From Treponema sp. (GTDB lineage: Bacteria; Spirochaetota; Spirochaetia; Treponematales; Treponemataceae), in the NCBI GenBank assembly GCA_016293645.1, contig JAEDDW010000005.1, positions 1-62,456 of the forward strand: DNA of 62,456 bases. Reading direction: 5' to 3'. Positions 8,456 through 16,964 of this stretch are shown one piece after another. The stretch's first letter is position 1. Each line of letters opens with the position of its first letter. The notes beneath the pieces are model-generated. The model searched no databases and was not told the DNA's origin. It saw nothing but the letters and a program-made list of their open reading frames with translations. A program made the position numbers and the translations under genes.

Positions 8456-9379
8456 TTAATCTTTATTAATTCCATTCAAGATAGCAGAAATTATTGTGTC
8501 ATTTTTCTTCTGAACAAGAATATTCATATCCATAAATTTTCTTTCAGTGCTATCCTTTAACATTTGGTAATCATCTTTATCCACAAGTCCTTCAACAAGT
8601 TGTACTTTTTTTATAATAAATCCTGTATTTGATATAATATCAATAAAGACAAAATTGTCTTCAATATGAATATCTGTTACTTTAAATATATCTGTTATTT
8701 GTTCAGAGATGATTTCGTATTTGGTTCTTGGGCTTTTAGTAATCTCCTTTATTTCAGAAGTTGTAATTTCTTCTCCGTTTATTTCAATTTTAGAAACATT
8801 TTCTTGCTTAGAAACTTCTCTATAAAACTCTGTTTGGGCTTTTATCATTTCTATCTGTGCTTCAGCGGTATTCTTTTGAATATCTGTAAAAGTTTGAGAT
8901 TGAATTTCTAATTCTTTTATTTTTTGTTTTCCATCTATAATCTTTTGTGTTGATACATAAAAGGTTGCGGCAATAGCAACTGCTGCAATGCTTGCAATCA
9001 TTTCTTTTGATGTCATAGTTTCCACCTTCTTTGATATTGCCTTAATAATTTCTTTAGGAATAATTTCGAATATTGAAGAACCATTTTCAACTTTTACATA
9101 TAATTCTAGCATTCCTTTTTCTTCAGTTGAAAGCCGCCTAATATCACCATATACAAATAAAGAATATTGTCTATATATAGATTCTTGCAATTTAAGAATA
9201 GATTTCATTACAGTTGTACTTATTGAAGAATGAAATTGTTCCCCTGTCAGATGTAACATAATTCCAGGAATATTTTCATCAATAATAAAGTTATTGTTTT
9301 TAAACCAATCAATATCATTTGGAAGTTTATTATTATATGATGCTAATTCTGCAAAGTTTGAAATTCTAATTGTATTCAC
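8456..9379 (-). CDS. Hypothetical membrane-anchored protein next to an hsdS relic
   Basis: I do not recognise this 307-residue protein. It starts at GTG 9379 with GGAG 6 nt upstream, 13 bp after the hsdS fragment stop. The N-terminal half is soluble. A membrane segment at about residues 131-150 (ASIAAVAIAATFYVSTQKII) is followed by a coiled-coil-like stretch (about 150-195, Lys/Glu/Gln-rich) and a mostly beta C-terminal domain (VFIDIISNTGFIIKKVQLVEG). No nuclease or nucleotide-binding motif is visible. Its place directly after hsdS suggests it travelled with a restriction locus as accessory cargo. The gene is intact although its neighbours are broken, which hints at an independent role. Confidence 0.7.
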   Translation of the reverse strand: MNTIRISNFAELASYNNKLPNDIDWFKNNNFIIDENIPGIMLHLTGEQFHSSISTTVMKSILKLQESIYRQYSLFVYGDIRRLSTEEKGMLELYVKVENGSSIFEIIPKEIIKAISKKVETMTSKEMIASIAAVAIAATFYVSTQKIIDGKQKIKELEIQSQTFTDIQKNTAEAQIEMIKAQTEFYREVSKQENVSKIEINGEEITTSEIKEITKSPRTKYEIISEQITDIFKVTDIHIEDNFVFIDIISNTGFIIKKVQLVEGLVDKDDYQMLKDSTERKFMDMNILVQKKNDTIISAILNGINKD

Positions 9380-9392
9380 AATAAGCTCCTAA

Positions 9393-9560
9393 TTATATGG
9401 ATAATTCTCCATTCATCAACTTTGGTAGCAAAGTTTCACGGAGAGTTTCAAGTTGTTTGATTTCTCGTTGTGTGGCTAACACTTTTTCGAATATCACTTT
9501 AATTATATTCTGAAACTTTGATAATGTCTCTGTTGATGGCAGTGAAATTAAAAAATTTTT
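9393..9560 (-). pseudogene. hsdS: C-terminal fragment of a second HsdS
   Basis: The last 55 codons of a type I specificity subunit are present: ISLPSTETLSKFQNIIKVIF, then ETLRETLLPKLMNGELSI and a stop. This repeats the end of the intact hsdS at 12258 (LLPKLMNGEIEV). Both target-recognition domains are gone. Its upstream end joins the rhuM relic at 9600 almost directly, so one deletion seems to have fused the two. Confidence 0.8.
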
Positions 9561-9599
9561 CAAAATATCTTTTTTTAGATTTGTAAAAATACTTCAATA

Positions 9600-9785
9600 A
9601 GTTCTTCTTCAGAAACATGCTTTATATATTCGCTTACATTTTCCTTGTTCGATTCATAAAAATCCACCATCTGTGCTTGAATAAACCAAAATGTTTCGCC
9701 TTCAAAACGAACATCAATAGAAATCTTTTCGTCCGCAGTCTTAAAAATCATGATTTCACTTTTTTTTGTCTATTGGCATTATTGT
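9600..9785 (-). pseudogene. Second RhuM relic (5' end only)
   Basis: It is a diverged copy of the first 60 codons of the rhuM at 8236: FKTADEKISIDVRFEGE, VSEYIKHV and EEEL can be read. The start region is shifted by an expanded A-run (reading MPIDKKK then stop), so it is dead. It runs into the hsdS fragment. Confidence 0.8.
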
Positions 9786-9807
9786 ACCTACTCTTATTTT
9801 ATTAAGA

Positions 9808-9907
9808 GGAAGGGAAAGCCTTCCCCACGCTCCAACCGCCTGCGGCGTTTTCCGCTACCCCTTCGCCTAGGGACACAGCCCCTGAAACCTGGTAGCTCGT
9901 AAGTGGG
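9808..9907. repeat. Structured repeat, copy B, upstream of the rhuM relic
   Basis: It shares with 8263-8410 the GGAAGGGAAAGCCTTCCCC start, TACCCCTTCGCCTA, a GGG..ACAGCCCC hairpin and CCTG(A)AACCTGGTAG. The centre is shorter and forms a different hairpin (CGCC-TGC-GGCG). It is about 100 bp against about 148 bp in copy A. Confidence 0.7.
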
Positions 9908-9936
9908 CTAGACTGTGCTCATCTGCGCCAGCTTTA

Positions 9937-10230
9937 TTATTTTGAGTATTTTTCAAAAGCATCTTTATATAAATTATCAACTTGATCTTTTAACTGATTT
10001 TTGTTTTTTAGTAATTCATCAAATTTCTTATAGATATTTTCATAAATTATCTGCTGAGCTGGGTTTTTGATTTTTTCAGAATCATAAACCTCAATTTCGA
10101 AATCATCTTTTTCAACAGCAGAATTTATTAAAAACAGTAAATTATCCTTATCAATTTTATCAATTGTTTCATACTGAAAATTCTCTTTCAAAAACTCACC
10201 ATTATTTTCATTAATTCTTAAGTATTTCAT
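9937..10230 (-). CDS. Small partner protein of the PHP-ATPase
   Basis: This is a 97-residue acidic/lysine-rich protein of unknown family. I chose the ATG at 10230 (MKYLRINENNGEF), which has AGGAG 9 nt upstream; a longer frame from 10263 lacks a ribosome site. The gene begins inside the last codons of the ATPase gene (20-bp overlap), so the two are translationally coupled. The C-terminal half is a predicted long helix (NIYKKFDELLKNKNQLKDQ). A regulatory or structural subunit of the ATPase is likely, by linkage only. Confidence 0.7.
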   Translation of the reverse strand: MKYLRINENNGEFLKENFQYETIDKIDKDNLLFLINSAVEKDDFEIEVYDSEKIKNPAQQIIYENIYKKFDELLKNKNQLKDQVDNLYKDAFEKYSK

Positions 10231-12250
10231 ATGTTTGACTCCTATCTTTATATGAAGGTTCACCTGCCTCTAAGCAGTTGAGAAGAATATCTCGTGTATT
10301 CATTTCCTTATTATCAATATTACTTTTTAAAATATGATTTGCTGTTGTTCCAGAATAAACTCTATAAACGGGTACTCCATTTTCAATATTTTTTTCTGTA
10401 TACAAAAGAAAGTCAGGGTGGATAGATAAGCCAAGTGTATTATTATGTGTAACTAATACTACAGGAATAATGTTTGCAATTTCTTTAATCATTTCATCGA
10501 CACTGTTTTTGAGAAATAAATTATCGAATGATGATTCTGGTTCATCTATAAGTAAAAGTTCATACTTTTCAGAAGATTCCAATTCGCTTAATAAATTGAA
10601 TTCTGAGCGCTCACCTCCAGAAATCTTTGTTCCATAGTTATTTAAGACTTCATAATTTATTTTCACGAAATATTTATAAAAATCATTCGATTCTATATCT
10701 TCTTTGGCTTTTAATTTTTGTAAATATTGATATGGATTATCATAGAAGATAAAGGCATCTTGAATTTTTAAACTAAGTTTTAAATATGAACGTATATCAG
10801 TGGCATTTATAAACTTTTCTCGTTTTGCTTGAATTAGAAAACTATGGAGTTCTCTTTTTTGAATAATAGAATCTGTATAAATGGTGTTTGTTATTTTGTT
10901 GAACATTTCTACTTTCTTTTTATTTAAATACAAATCAGAAAAATTAATATCAGGTATTTCAATAGAACTAGTTTTCTGGGATAAACGTTTTTTAATTTCT
11001 TTAATTAAAGTATTCAACCAAGAATAAGTTTGTTTTTTAAGTTCCTCGTTTTTCGCATTATCTAATAAATCAAGAATTAATTTTTTAAGGGAATCTTTTG
11101 ATATGTATTTATCAATTATTTCTTGATATGAACCTGCTTCATATAGTGTTTCTGCGGCTTTTATTAGTTTATCTAATGCTGATAAGTTTGGTTCTGTAAA
11201 CTCAACTTCTGTAAATAGTTTTGTTTTTGAAAATACATCTTTTCTTTCTGTTTCCGTTGCAAACATTTTTAATGATTCTATATAATCCGAACATTTTTCA
11301 TCATCTGAATCAATGTCTATATTCTTTATATCATTAATAATGGCTTGAAATTCTTTTAGGTGTAAATCATATATTGAATTCTGATTTTTTGACAAAAGTC
11401 TTTCAAATTTAGTTTGTTCATCATCATCTTGTAATAAAGAGAATTGTTTTATGTATAAAATTTTATTGAAAGTTTTTCCTAATGAGTCATTTATCATGTT
11501 TAATAAATGAGTTTTACCTGATGATCTTTTTCCTAAAATAACATTTAATTTTGAAGAAATCATTAATCCATCATTTGATATTTCAAAAAAGTCTTTTTCT
11601 TTATTTCTATTTAAGAAAACTTTATTTTTATCCTTTAGGCAATATCGAATTTTTGAAAAAGTAATATCATCATCAATATCAAAATAGGTTTGGCATGCAG
11701 AATCAATGAATTGAGATACTTCCATTCTAAAATCACTAAAATAAACTGGTACTAAAGAGTCTTGTATTTTTTGATAAGTAAAAAACTTTTTAAAACTTGA
11801 AACTTCTCCAGCTGTTATATAATCTTTTAATTCATTACGAATATGTTCGGGCAAAACAGGCTTCTTATCATAATGAGGAATTAATATATATTTACTAAGA
11901 TTTGGGAAGATCTGTTTAAATTGAATTATACTAATATAATCATTTGGCGTATTTATTTCTGCCTTCACAAGTTTACATTTATCTTCAAAATCCTGTAAGT
12001 CATCATTCATGTCAGTAATTAATAAAAGATGACCACCTTCTAAATCTATCTCGATTCCAGGAAAGACCGGAATTGAAATTTTTGTTTTTATTGAGTTATA
12101 TTGTTCTAAATCAAATAAATTATGATTTGTGATTGCAATACAATCTAATTTTGCAAATTTTATATACTCAAGAAGCTTTTCTTCAGAAAACTCAAAAGGA
12201 TGATCGGTAATTGTACTAATTGTATGAATATGTAAATCAACTTTTTTCAT
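10211..12250 (-). CDS. PHP-domain phosphoesterase fused to an ABC/SMC-type ATPase (putative defence protein)
   Basis: The start is ATG 12250 (MKKVDLHIHT); a longer frame from 12277 lies inside hsdS. The product has about 679 residues. The N-terminal PHP domain shows VDLHIHT, AITNHN, PGIEID and IPHYDKK, the usual metal-binding residues, although the last motif reads SDFR rather than the usual D-x-H. The second part is an ABC-type ATPase: Walker A GKRSSGKT (about 246-253), a coiled-coil middle, signature SGGERSEF (about 561), Walker B LLLIDEPES and H-loop LVTHNN. PHP plus SMC-like ATPase proteins of this layout (often called TrlF-like) occur beside restriction genes and are thought to act on nucleic acid. 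Here it lies directly between hsdS and its small partner. Anti-phage function is inference. Confidence 0.82.
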   Translation of the reverse strand: MKKVDLHIHTISTITDHPFEFSEEKLLEYIKFAKLDCIAITNHNLFDLEQYNSIKTKISIPVFPGIEIDLEGGHLLLITDMNDDLQDFEDKCKLVKAEINTPNDYISIIQFKQIFPNLSKYILIPHYDKKPVLPEHIRNELKDYITAGEVSSFKKFFTYQKIQDSLVPVYFSDFRMEVSQFIDSACQTYFDIDDDITFSKIRYCLKDKNKVFLNRNKEKDFFEISNDGLMISSKLNVILGKRSSGKTHLLNMINDSLGKTFNKILYIKQFSLLQDDDEQTKFERLLSKNQNSIYDLHLKEFQAIINDIKNIDIDSDDEKCSDYIESLKMFATETERKDVFSKTKLFTEVEFTEPNLSALDKLIKAAETLYEAGSYQEIIDKYISKDSLKKLILDLLDNAKNEELKKQTYSWLNTLIKEIKKRLSQKTSSIEIPDINFSDLYLNKKKVEMFNKITNTIYTDSIIQKRELHSFLIQAKREKFINATDIRSYLKLSLKIQDAFIFYDNPYQYLQKLKAKEDIESNDFYKYFVKINYEVLNNYGTKISGGERSEFNLLSELESSEKYELLLIDEPESSFDNLFLKNSVDEMIKEIANIIPVVLVTHNNTLGLSIHPDFLLYTEKNIENGVPVYRVYSGTTANHILKSNIDNKEMNTRDILLNCLEAGEPSYKDRSQTYEILKN

Positions 12251-12257
12251 ATTTCTA

Positions 12258-13406
12258 TTAAACCTCAATTTCTCCATTCATCAACTTTGGTAATAAAGTA
12301 TCTCGAATAGATGCAAGATTTTCATTTTCTATTATACACTGTTTTATCTGTTTAAACATAGGCGAAACGATATTTTCAAATTTCTCTAAATATTCGTCAC
12401 TCGGAATCAACACTTCCATGGCATTCAAAATTTCTGTTGTCATGCTTGGAACTGCAGATCCTGCGTTCATTGCATTTAAGTCTTTGCTTTTTACGAAAAA
12501 GTAGACATATTTTGCGATGTTTTCTTTTTTCATTTCAGTGTAAAACATTGTATCTACAGACCAGAATGATTCGTTAATGTAAAAGACATTGTTTAATGTT
12601 CCTTTTCGTGGAATTAATACAGATTCTTTATCATATAGAAATTTTTCTACATAACGCATGATTCCACCAGAGCCATAAACCGGACAATTTCCGTCATTCG
12701 ATTTCTTGTGGTCTTTTCCATATTTTACATTTATTAATTCTGACAATTTTCCAACTTTCCACTCCTCGGGCATTTTATCACCGAATGGTTCGAAGTCTAC
12801 AAACCGGTTTTTGAAGAGGACCCCAGCTTGCTGTTCGAGGTTGGTGTTTATTTTGTTATTCAGTTCGATTTTGTCGTCGAGGGATGAGAGGATCCGTGCG
12901 ATTTTTTGCTGGGTGGGGAGATGGGGAAGTTTTATGATTGTGTCGGCTATTGTATTTGTTGAAATATTAGCTTGACTTGCACTGCCTGTAGTTTTTGAGG
13001 CTAAGGCATAAAAGTTCTCCCACTGTCGAAAATAGTAGTACAAGAATTGATTATCAATTTCATCAGATTTTTTTATTTTACAGGTTCGTTGATTTAACAA
13101 AGCATTTTCATCGCTTCTATAAATCGATACTCTTCCTACCCAACTTAATGGATTAGGTTTACTTACAGGGTCTCCAGTTAAAGCGAAAAGAACATCATTT
13201 CGGTAGATTTTATATTTTTCAAATTCTTTAATGTCATGAATATCTACACTTGCAGAATCATCGAAAAATTTAACAAGGCCATCTTTTAGTTCTTTGATTT
13301 TGACGATTTTATATTCAACATTAGTTTTGAATTCTGAAGATTTAAATGCGTAACCGTTTTGAAAATCACAATAATCTCCAAGTTTACATTCTTTCCACTC
13401 TTCCAT
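12258..13406 (-). CDS. hsdS: Type I restriction-modification specificity subunit HsdS
   Basis: HsdS reads the target site for the HsdM/HsdR complex. The 382-residue length and two-repeat layout are complete: first recognition domain from EWKECKLGDYCDFQNGYAF, central conserved helix (PTQQKIARILSSLDDKIELN), second recognition domain from EWKVGKLSELINVKYGK, and final helix ending LLPKLMNGEIEV. The ATG at 13406 has AGGAGG 6 nt upstream; the GTG at 13421 overlaps that site and is less likely. Because hsdM and hsdR are broken, this subunit has no local partners. It may be idle or work with an HsdM elsewhere. Confidence 0.92.
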   Translation of the reverse strand: MEEWKECKLGDYCDFQNGYAFKSSEFKTNVEYKIVKIKELKDGLVKFFDDSASVDIHDIKEFEKYKIYRNDVLFALTGDPVSKPNPLSWVGRVSIYRSDENALLNQRTCKIKKSDEIDNQFLYYYFRQWENFYALASKTTGSASQANISTNTIADTIIKLPHLPTQQKIARILSSLDDKIELNNKINTNLEQQAGVLFKNRFVDFEPFGDKMPEEWKVGKLSELINVKYGKDHKKSNDGNCPVYGSGGIMRYVEKFLYDKESVLIPRKGTLNNVFYINESFWSVDTMFYTEMKKENIAKYVYFFVKSKDLNAMNAGSAVPSMTTEILNAMEVLIPSDEYLEKFENIVSPMFKQIKQCIIENENLASIRDTLLPKLMNGEIEV

Positions 13407-13417
13407 TCCATCCCTCC

Positions 13418-14635
13418 TCACACATACTCAACCGGCAGCGAAATAACTTCATTGCTCAAATACAGAGGATTATCGCACTGGCAAATAATGCAGCCCTGAC
13501 CAACAGAAACTCCAGCGATTTTAGACAGGACAGAGAAATGCTTCGCCATGTCTATTGTCGGGCGGGCTGATTTTTTAATTTCGATTGGGTAGAGGATATT
13601 GTCTTTTTCGATTATCAAATCTATTTCTTTTTTGTCTTTGTCGCGGTAAAAATAGATTTTTTCGGTTTCGTGGCCGGCGTTGTAATATGATTTGATTACT
13701 TCGCTTACAACAAAGTTTTCAAAAAGACTGCCAGACATTGCGCCGTTCATTGCTACACTTGCCGAAGACCAGCCTACTAAAAAGCAGATCAGACCTGTAT
13801 CCATAAAGAAGACTTTTGGAGTTTTTACGGCTCTGTTGGATACATTTTTTTCATAAGGCTGCAAAAGACGGATTACACCGGAAGATTCAAGGATGCTTGT
13901 CCATTCTGAAATTGTTTTGCTTGTAACGCCAACATCACGGGCGATGGAATCTGCGTTGAACAGTTCTCCAACCCGAGCCGCAAGGCACTGCATAAAATTG
14001 TGGAACTTTACAAGATTTTTCTGGCTTATTATATCCGCCACATCGCGGTCAAGATATGTCCTTATGTACGAGCGGTAAAATGGTTCCCATTCGATTGACT
14101 CATCTGCCAGCTCCGGCATACTTCCACGCCATATATGATTCCATAAGTTTTTATATGGCTTTATTTTTTGTTTTCGAGATTCGATGTATTCAGATGTCGG
14201 TAAGAATTCTGTGTTAAAATCAATTTTGTATTTTTCTCTAAGCGAAAGAGATGTCATGTTGATGATGCAGACACGTCCTGCCAATGAATCTGCCGCTTTA
14301 CTCAAGAGCCTGTAGCTTTGTGAACCTGTAAGAATTATTTGTCCTTTATTTTTTGTGCCGTCTGCAAGAAGCTTTATTTGCAAAAACAGGTCTGGAGCTC
14401 GCTGTACTTCGTCAACAATAACAGGAAGCGGATGATTTTTGAAAAACAGAGCTGGATCTTTTTGTGCTAATCCAAGTTCTGTAAAATCATCTAGGGTAAC
14501 ATATCCATAATCCGGGAGAAGTTTTTCTTTTAGCAAAGTAGATTTTCCGACTTGACGGGAACCTGTAATTAAGAGAACTCTGAACTGTTTTTTCATTCTG
14601 TGCAAATATGGCAGAATGTGACGGTTTATATACAT
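13418..14635 (-). CDS. AAA ATPase with DUF4143 domain
   Basis: The 405-residue protein belongs to the widespread AAA_14/DUF4143 family. Walker A is GSRQVGKST (residues 25-33), Walker B is PVIVDEVQRAPDL (about 70-82), and sensor 1 is ILTGSQSYRLL. The DUF4143 part (about 190-385) contains an HTH-like turn and a PD-(D/E)XK-like core (KKEIDLIIEKDNILYPIEIK). Function is not established; members are frequent in genomic islands and are often strain-specific. AAAGGGGG before the ATG is a good ribosome site. It interrupts the usual hsdM-hsdS order, sitting 12 bp before hsdS, and appears intact. Confidence 0.88.
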   Translation of the reverse strand: MYINRHILPYLHRMKKQFRVLLITGSRQVGKSTLLKEKLLPDYGYVTLDDFTELGLAQKDPALFFKNHPLPVIVDEVQRAPDLFLQIKLLADGTKNKGQIILTGSQSYRLLSKAADSLAGRVCIINMTSLSLREKYKIDFNTEFLPTSEYIESRKQKIKPYKNLWNHIWRGSMPELADESIEWEPFYRSYIRTYLDRDVADIISQKNLVKFHNFMQCLAARVGELFNADSIARDVGVTSKTISEWTSILESSGVIRLLQPYEKNVSNRAVKTPKVFFMDTGLICFLVGWSSASVAMNGAMSGSLFENFVVSEVIKSYYNAGHETEKIYFYRDKDKKEIDLIIEKDNILYPIEIKKSARPTIDMAKHFSVLSKIAGVSVGQGCIICQCDNPLYLSNEVISLPVEYV

Positions 14636-14706
14636 AAAGCCCCCTTTTGTGTTATCCGACTAATTTGGAGTATAACTCCGAAATAGCCGAAGGTCAAGTT
14701 TTTTAA

Positions 14707-14810
14707 GCGTGAGGGATTGGAGCACCGCCGAAGGCGTTCCCCGCTTGCGGGGAATGGAGCGAAAGCGGAAGTGCGCAAAGCCCGACCCGAGCAAGGCGAG
14801 GGTCACGCCC
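14707..14810. repeat. Palindrome-rich spacer between the AAA ATPase and hsdM
   Basis: The block is bounded by inverted arms GCGTGA (14707) and TCACGC (14803), with inner hairpins CGCC-GAA-GGCG and CCCCGC-TT-GCGGGG and GC-rich partial stems (ACCCGAGC with GCGAGGGT). Its GC content is far above the AT-rich genes around it. It ends exactly at the hsdM stop codon. Confidence 0.65.
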
Positions 14811-16145
14811 TAAATCTTAAACCCAATACCTTCAAGATTTTTCTTTATCTCTTCTTCAAGCTGGTGGCTCTTTGCGAACATTCCGCCAAGCTCTGTGGTC
14901 AGGCGTTTCATTTTTTCGTCAAAGGGTTCGTCGTCCGCGGCTTTTTCTTCTATGCCAACATAACGGCCTGGGGTAAGGATGTAGTCCTGCTTCGCGATGT
15001 CTTCCGTTTTAACAGTGGCACAGAAACCTTTTACATCTTCCAAAGTACCATTCTGGAAAGCGGTGAAGGTATCAGCAAGGCGGTTTATGTCTTCGTCGGT
15101 AAAGTCCCGGTGTTTGCGGTCTACCATGTGGCCCATGTTGCGGGCATCTATAAAGAGGGTTTTGCCGGTCTGCTTTTTGCCGTGGGTGATAAACCACAAG
15201 GTTACTGGAATTGTTACGCTGTAGAAAAGCTGGGTTGGCATGGCAACAATTCCTTCTATTAAATCGGCTTCGATTATCTTTTTGCGAATTTCTCCTTCGC
15301 CAGAGGTCTGGGTGCTTAAGGCGCCGTTTGCAAGTACAAGGCCGATTTTTCCGTTAGGAGCCAGGTGGTAAATCATGTGTTCTATCCAGGCGTAGTTTGC
15401 GTTGCCTGCGGGTGGAAGTCCGAGCCCCCATCGCGGGTCGTTCTGCAATTTATCCTGACCCCAGTTGCTTAAGTTGAAGGGCGGATTGCCATGTTCATTT
15501 TTGCCATTTTCCATGTGTCGGCATTGGCTTCCTGTCCAAAGACTGAAATATTGCTTCTGTTTCCTGCGTGCTCTGAGATGAACTTTACTGACTGTACGAA
15601 CATTCCCCCTGAACCACAGCATGGGTCGTAAACTCGTTTTCCTTCTGTTGGTTTAAGGATGCTTACGATTGTTTTTACAACGCTTGCCGGTGTGTAGAAC
15701 TCGCCGCCTTTTACTCCTTCGTAGGATGCAAACTGTGCTATGCAGTATTCGTAGGTGCGGCCCAAGAGGTCTTTGCTGGCTTCGGTGTCGGTCATGTCCA
15801 TGTTGGTGAATACGTCTACTACATTTCCAAGTACGCGCTTGTCCAACTCTGGGCTGGCGTAGTTTTTTGGAAGTACGTCTTTTAAGCTTTTGTTGTCGGC
15901 TTCTATGGCGATCATGGCTTTGTCCAAGATTGTGCCGATTTCTGGTGTGTGGGCGGCTTTTGCAATCTGTGACCAGCGGGAATGTGTCCCCAAAGTTCGC
16001 AGGTAGGGAGCCGGTGCCGCAGGCAAAAAACTCATGAGATGAGTTTTTAGGCGAGTCTCGGTGAGAGCTATGCTCGAACCGCCCAAATCTGCTGTTCAAA
16101 TCCAAGGGTTGCTGATGATGATTTAGGTGATTTTGATTTGGCCAT
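14810..16145 (-). pseudogene. hsdM: Type I modification methylase HsdM, broken twice
   Basis: HsdM is the adenine methylase of type I systems. From ATG 16145 (AAGGAT upstream) the first 21 codons are normal (MAKSKSPKSSSATLGFEQQI), then a palindrome-rich block of about 100 bp replaces a long stretch and introduces a stop. Homology resumes at about 15980 in another frame (WSQIAKAAHTPEIGT) and covers the SAM-binding motif YDPCCGSGGMFV. Near 15490 about 40 codons are lost with a frameshift, separating motif I from the catalytic NPPF (now ENGKNEHGNPPFNLSNWG in a third frame). The C-terminal region to 14810 is intact. No active methylase is possible from this copy. Confidence 0.88.
16015..16075. 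repeat. Palindrome chain inside hsdM
   Basis: It has hairpins with 3-base loops: TGCC (loop GCA), AAAAACTCAT (loop GAG, 10 bp perfect, 16026-16048), TCTC (loop GGT) and GAGC (loop TAT), with adjacent arms sharing bases. It occupies the place of N-terminal hsdM codons, as the hsdR chain does in hsdR. Confidence 0.7.
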
Positions 16146-16174
16146 GATATTTATCCTTTTTTTTTAATTAGTAT

Positions 16175-16183
16175 AATATAGCA
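16175..16183 (-). promoter_or_regulatory. Extended -10 promoter of hsdM
   Basis: TGC TATATT on the minus strand, about 30 nt before the hsdM ATG. No recognisable -35 is present at the expected spacing. Confidence 0.45.
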
Positions 16184-16227
16184 CGAAAAAGCAGATTTTG
16201 CATTTCTCCGCACAATCATTTGCCATA

Positions 16228-16281
16228 ATAAAAAATCCCGCATACAAGCAATCAGGTACACTGCTCATAGGCGAGATTCCA
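16228..16281 (-). terminator. Terminator after the CBS-ACT gene
   Basis: A long hairpin on the minus strand pairs ATCTCGC with GCGGGAT (one G-T pair), has an inner AGCA/TGCT pairing, and is followed by T6. It separates the housekeeping liv region from the hsd island. Confidence 0.6.
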
Positions 16282-16304
16282 TGGGTTCAGTCTGAATCAA
16301 AAAC

Positions 16305-16949
16305 TCAAACGCATCTCACATCCTCAATCTGACATCCGCAGTCGACAAGAATGTTCTTCGATTCCGTCTCACTGATTCCGCTGATCTTTATCGTGATCTT
16401 TCTTCGGTTTGCATCCGGAACATCAGAAGTAACAAGAGAAACAATATTGCCATTTTTTGAAGCAACGGCATCTGCAATTTTTCCGAGAATTCCAGGTTTC
16501 TCATCAACAATCACAACAGCGCGCGTTCCAGGATTCTTCGTACTGAACATGTCGATGAAACAGTTGAACAGATCTGCCTGGGTTACAATGCCTGTCAGGA
16601 TCCCATTATCGACAACAGGGAGACATGTAATGCCGTAGTCCTTCATGAGACGGGCTGCTTCCTCCACAGTCTGGTTCGCAGTTGTTGTCTTCACGTTCCT
16701 GACCATTGTTTTTTCAACAGAAAGCTTGCTCAAAAGATATCCAAGTTCATACATGTCCAATGTCGTAGCATTGCTTGGGCTTACCTTGATCAGATCTGCG
16801 TTTGTAATGAGTCCAACAAGAACTCCGGATTTATCAACAACAACAAGTTTGCTTACCTTGTTCTTCGACATCATTTCTTTTGCTTCAAGAACACTTGCTT
16901 CCGGTCCGATTACAACCGGATGTTCACTCATAACGTCTTTTACCAACAT
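16305..16949 (-). CDS. CBS-pair and ACT domain protein (probable ligand sensor)
   Basis: The start is ATG 16949 (MLVKDVMSEHPVVIG) with AGGAGGT 6 nt upstream; the longer frame overlaps that site. The 214-residue protein has two CBS motifs (about 1-55 and 75-130, each with the typical MxxxxxxxLPVVD pattern) and a C-terminal ACT-like domain (about 145-213: VVIVDEKPGILGKIADAVAS). CBS pairs bind adenosyl nucleotides and ACT domains often bind amino acids. It follows livKHMGF on the same strand, so sensing of branched-chain amino acids or energy state to adjust uptake is plausible, but unproven. No DNA-binding or enzyme domain is attached. Confidence 0.85.
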   Translation of the reverse strand: MLVKDVMSEHPVVIGPEASVLEAKEMMSKNKVSKLVVVDKSGVLVGLITNADLIKVSPSNATTLDMYELGYLLSKLSVEKTMVRNVKTTTANQTVEEAARLMKDYGITCLPVVDNGILTGIVTQADLFNCFIDMFSTKNPGTRAVVIVDEKPGILGKIADAVASKNGNIVSLVTSDVPDANRRKITIKISGISETESKNILVDCGCQIEDVRCV

Positions 16950-16964
16950 AGCTGCACCTCCTAA

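Noticed and set aside
8263..9907. Chromosomal integron attC sites (known in some treponemes) as an explanation for the paired structured repeats
   Set aside because: No integron integrase is in the window, and the repeats lack a convincing GTTRRRY/RYYYAAC pair at their ends.
2250..16150. Insertion sequence or integrase driving the island
   Set aside because: No transposase, recombinase or resolvase reading frame is visible; mobility cannot be supported beyond the adjacent tRNA and the gene content.
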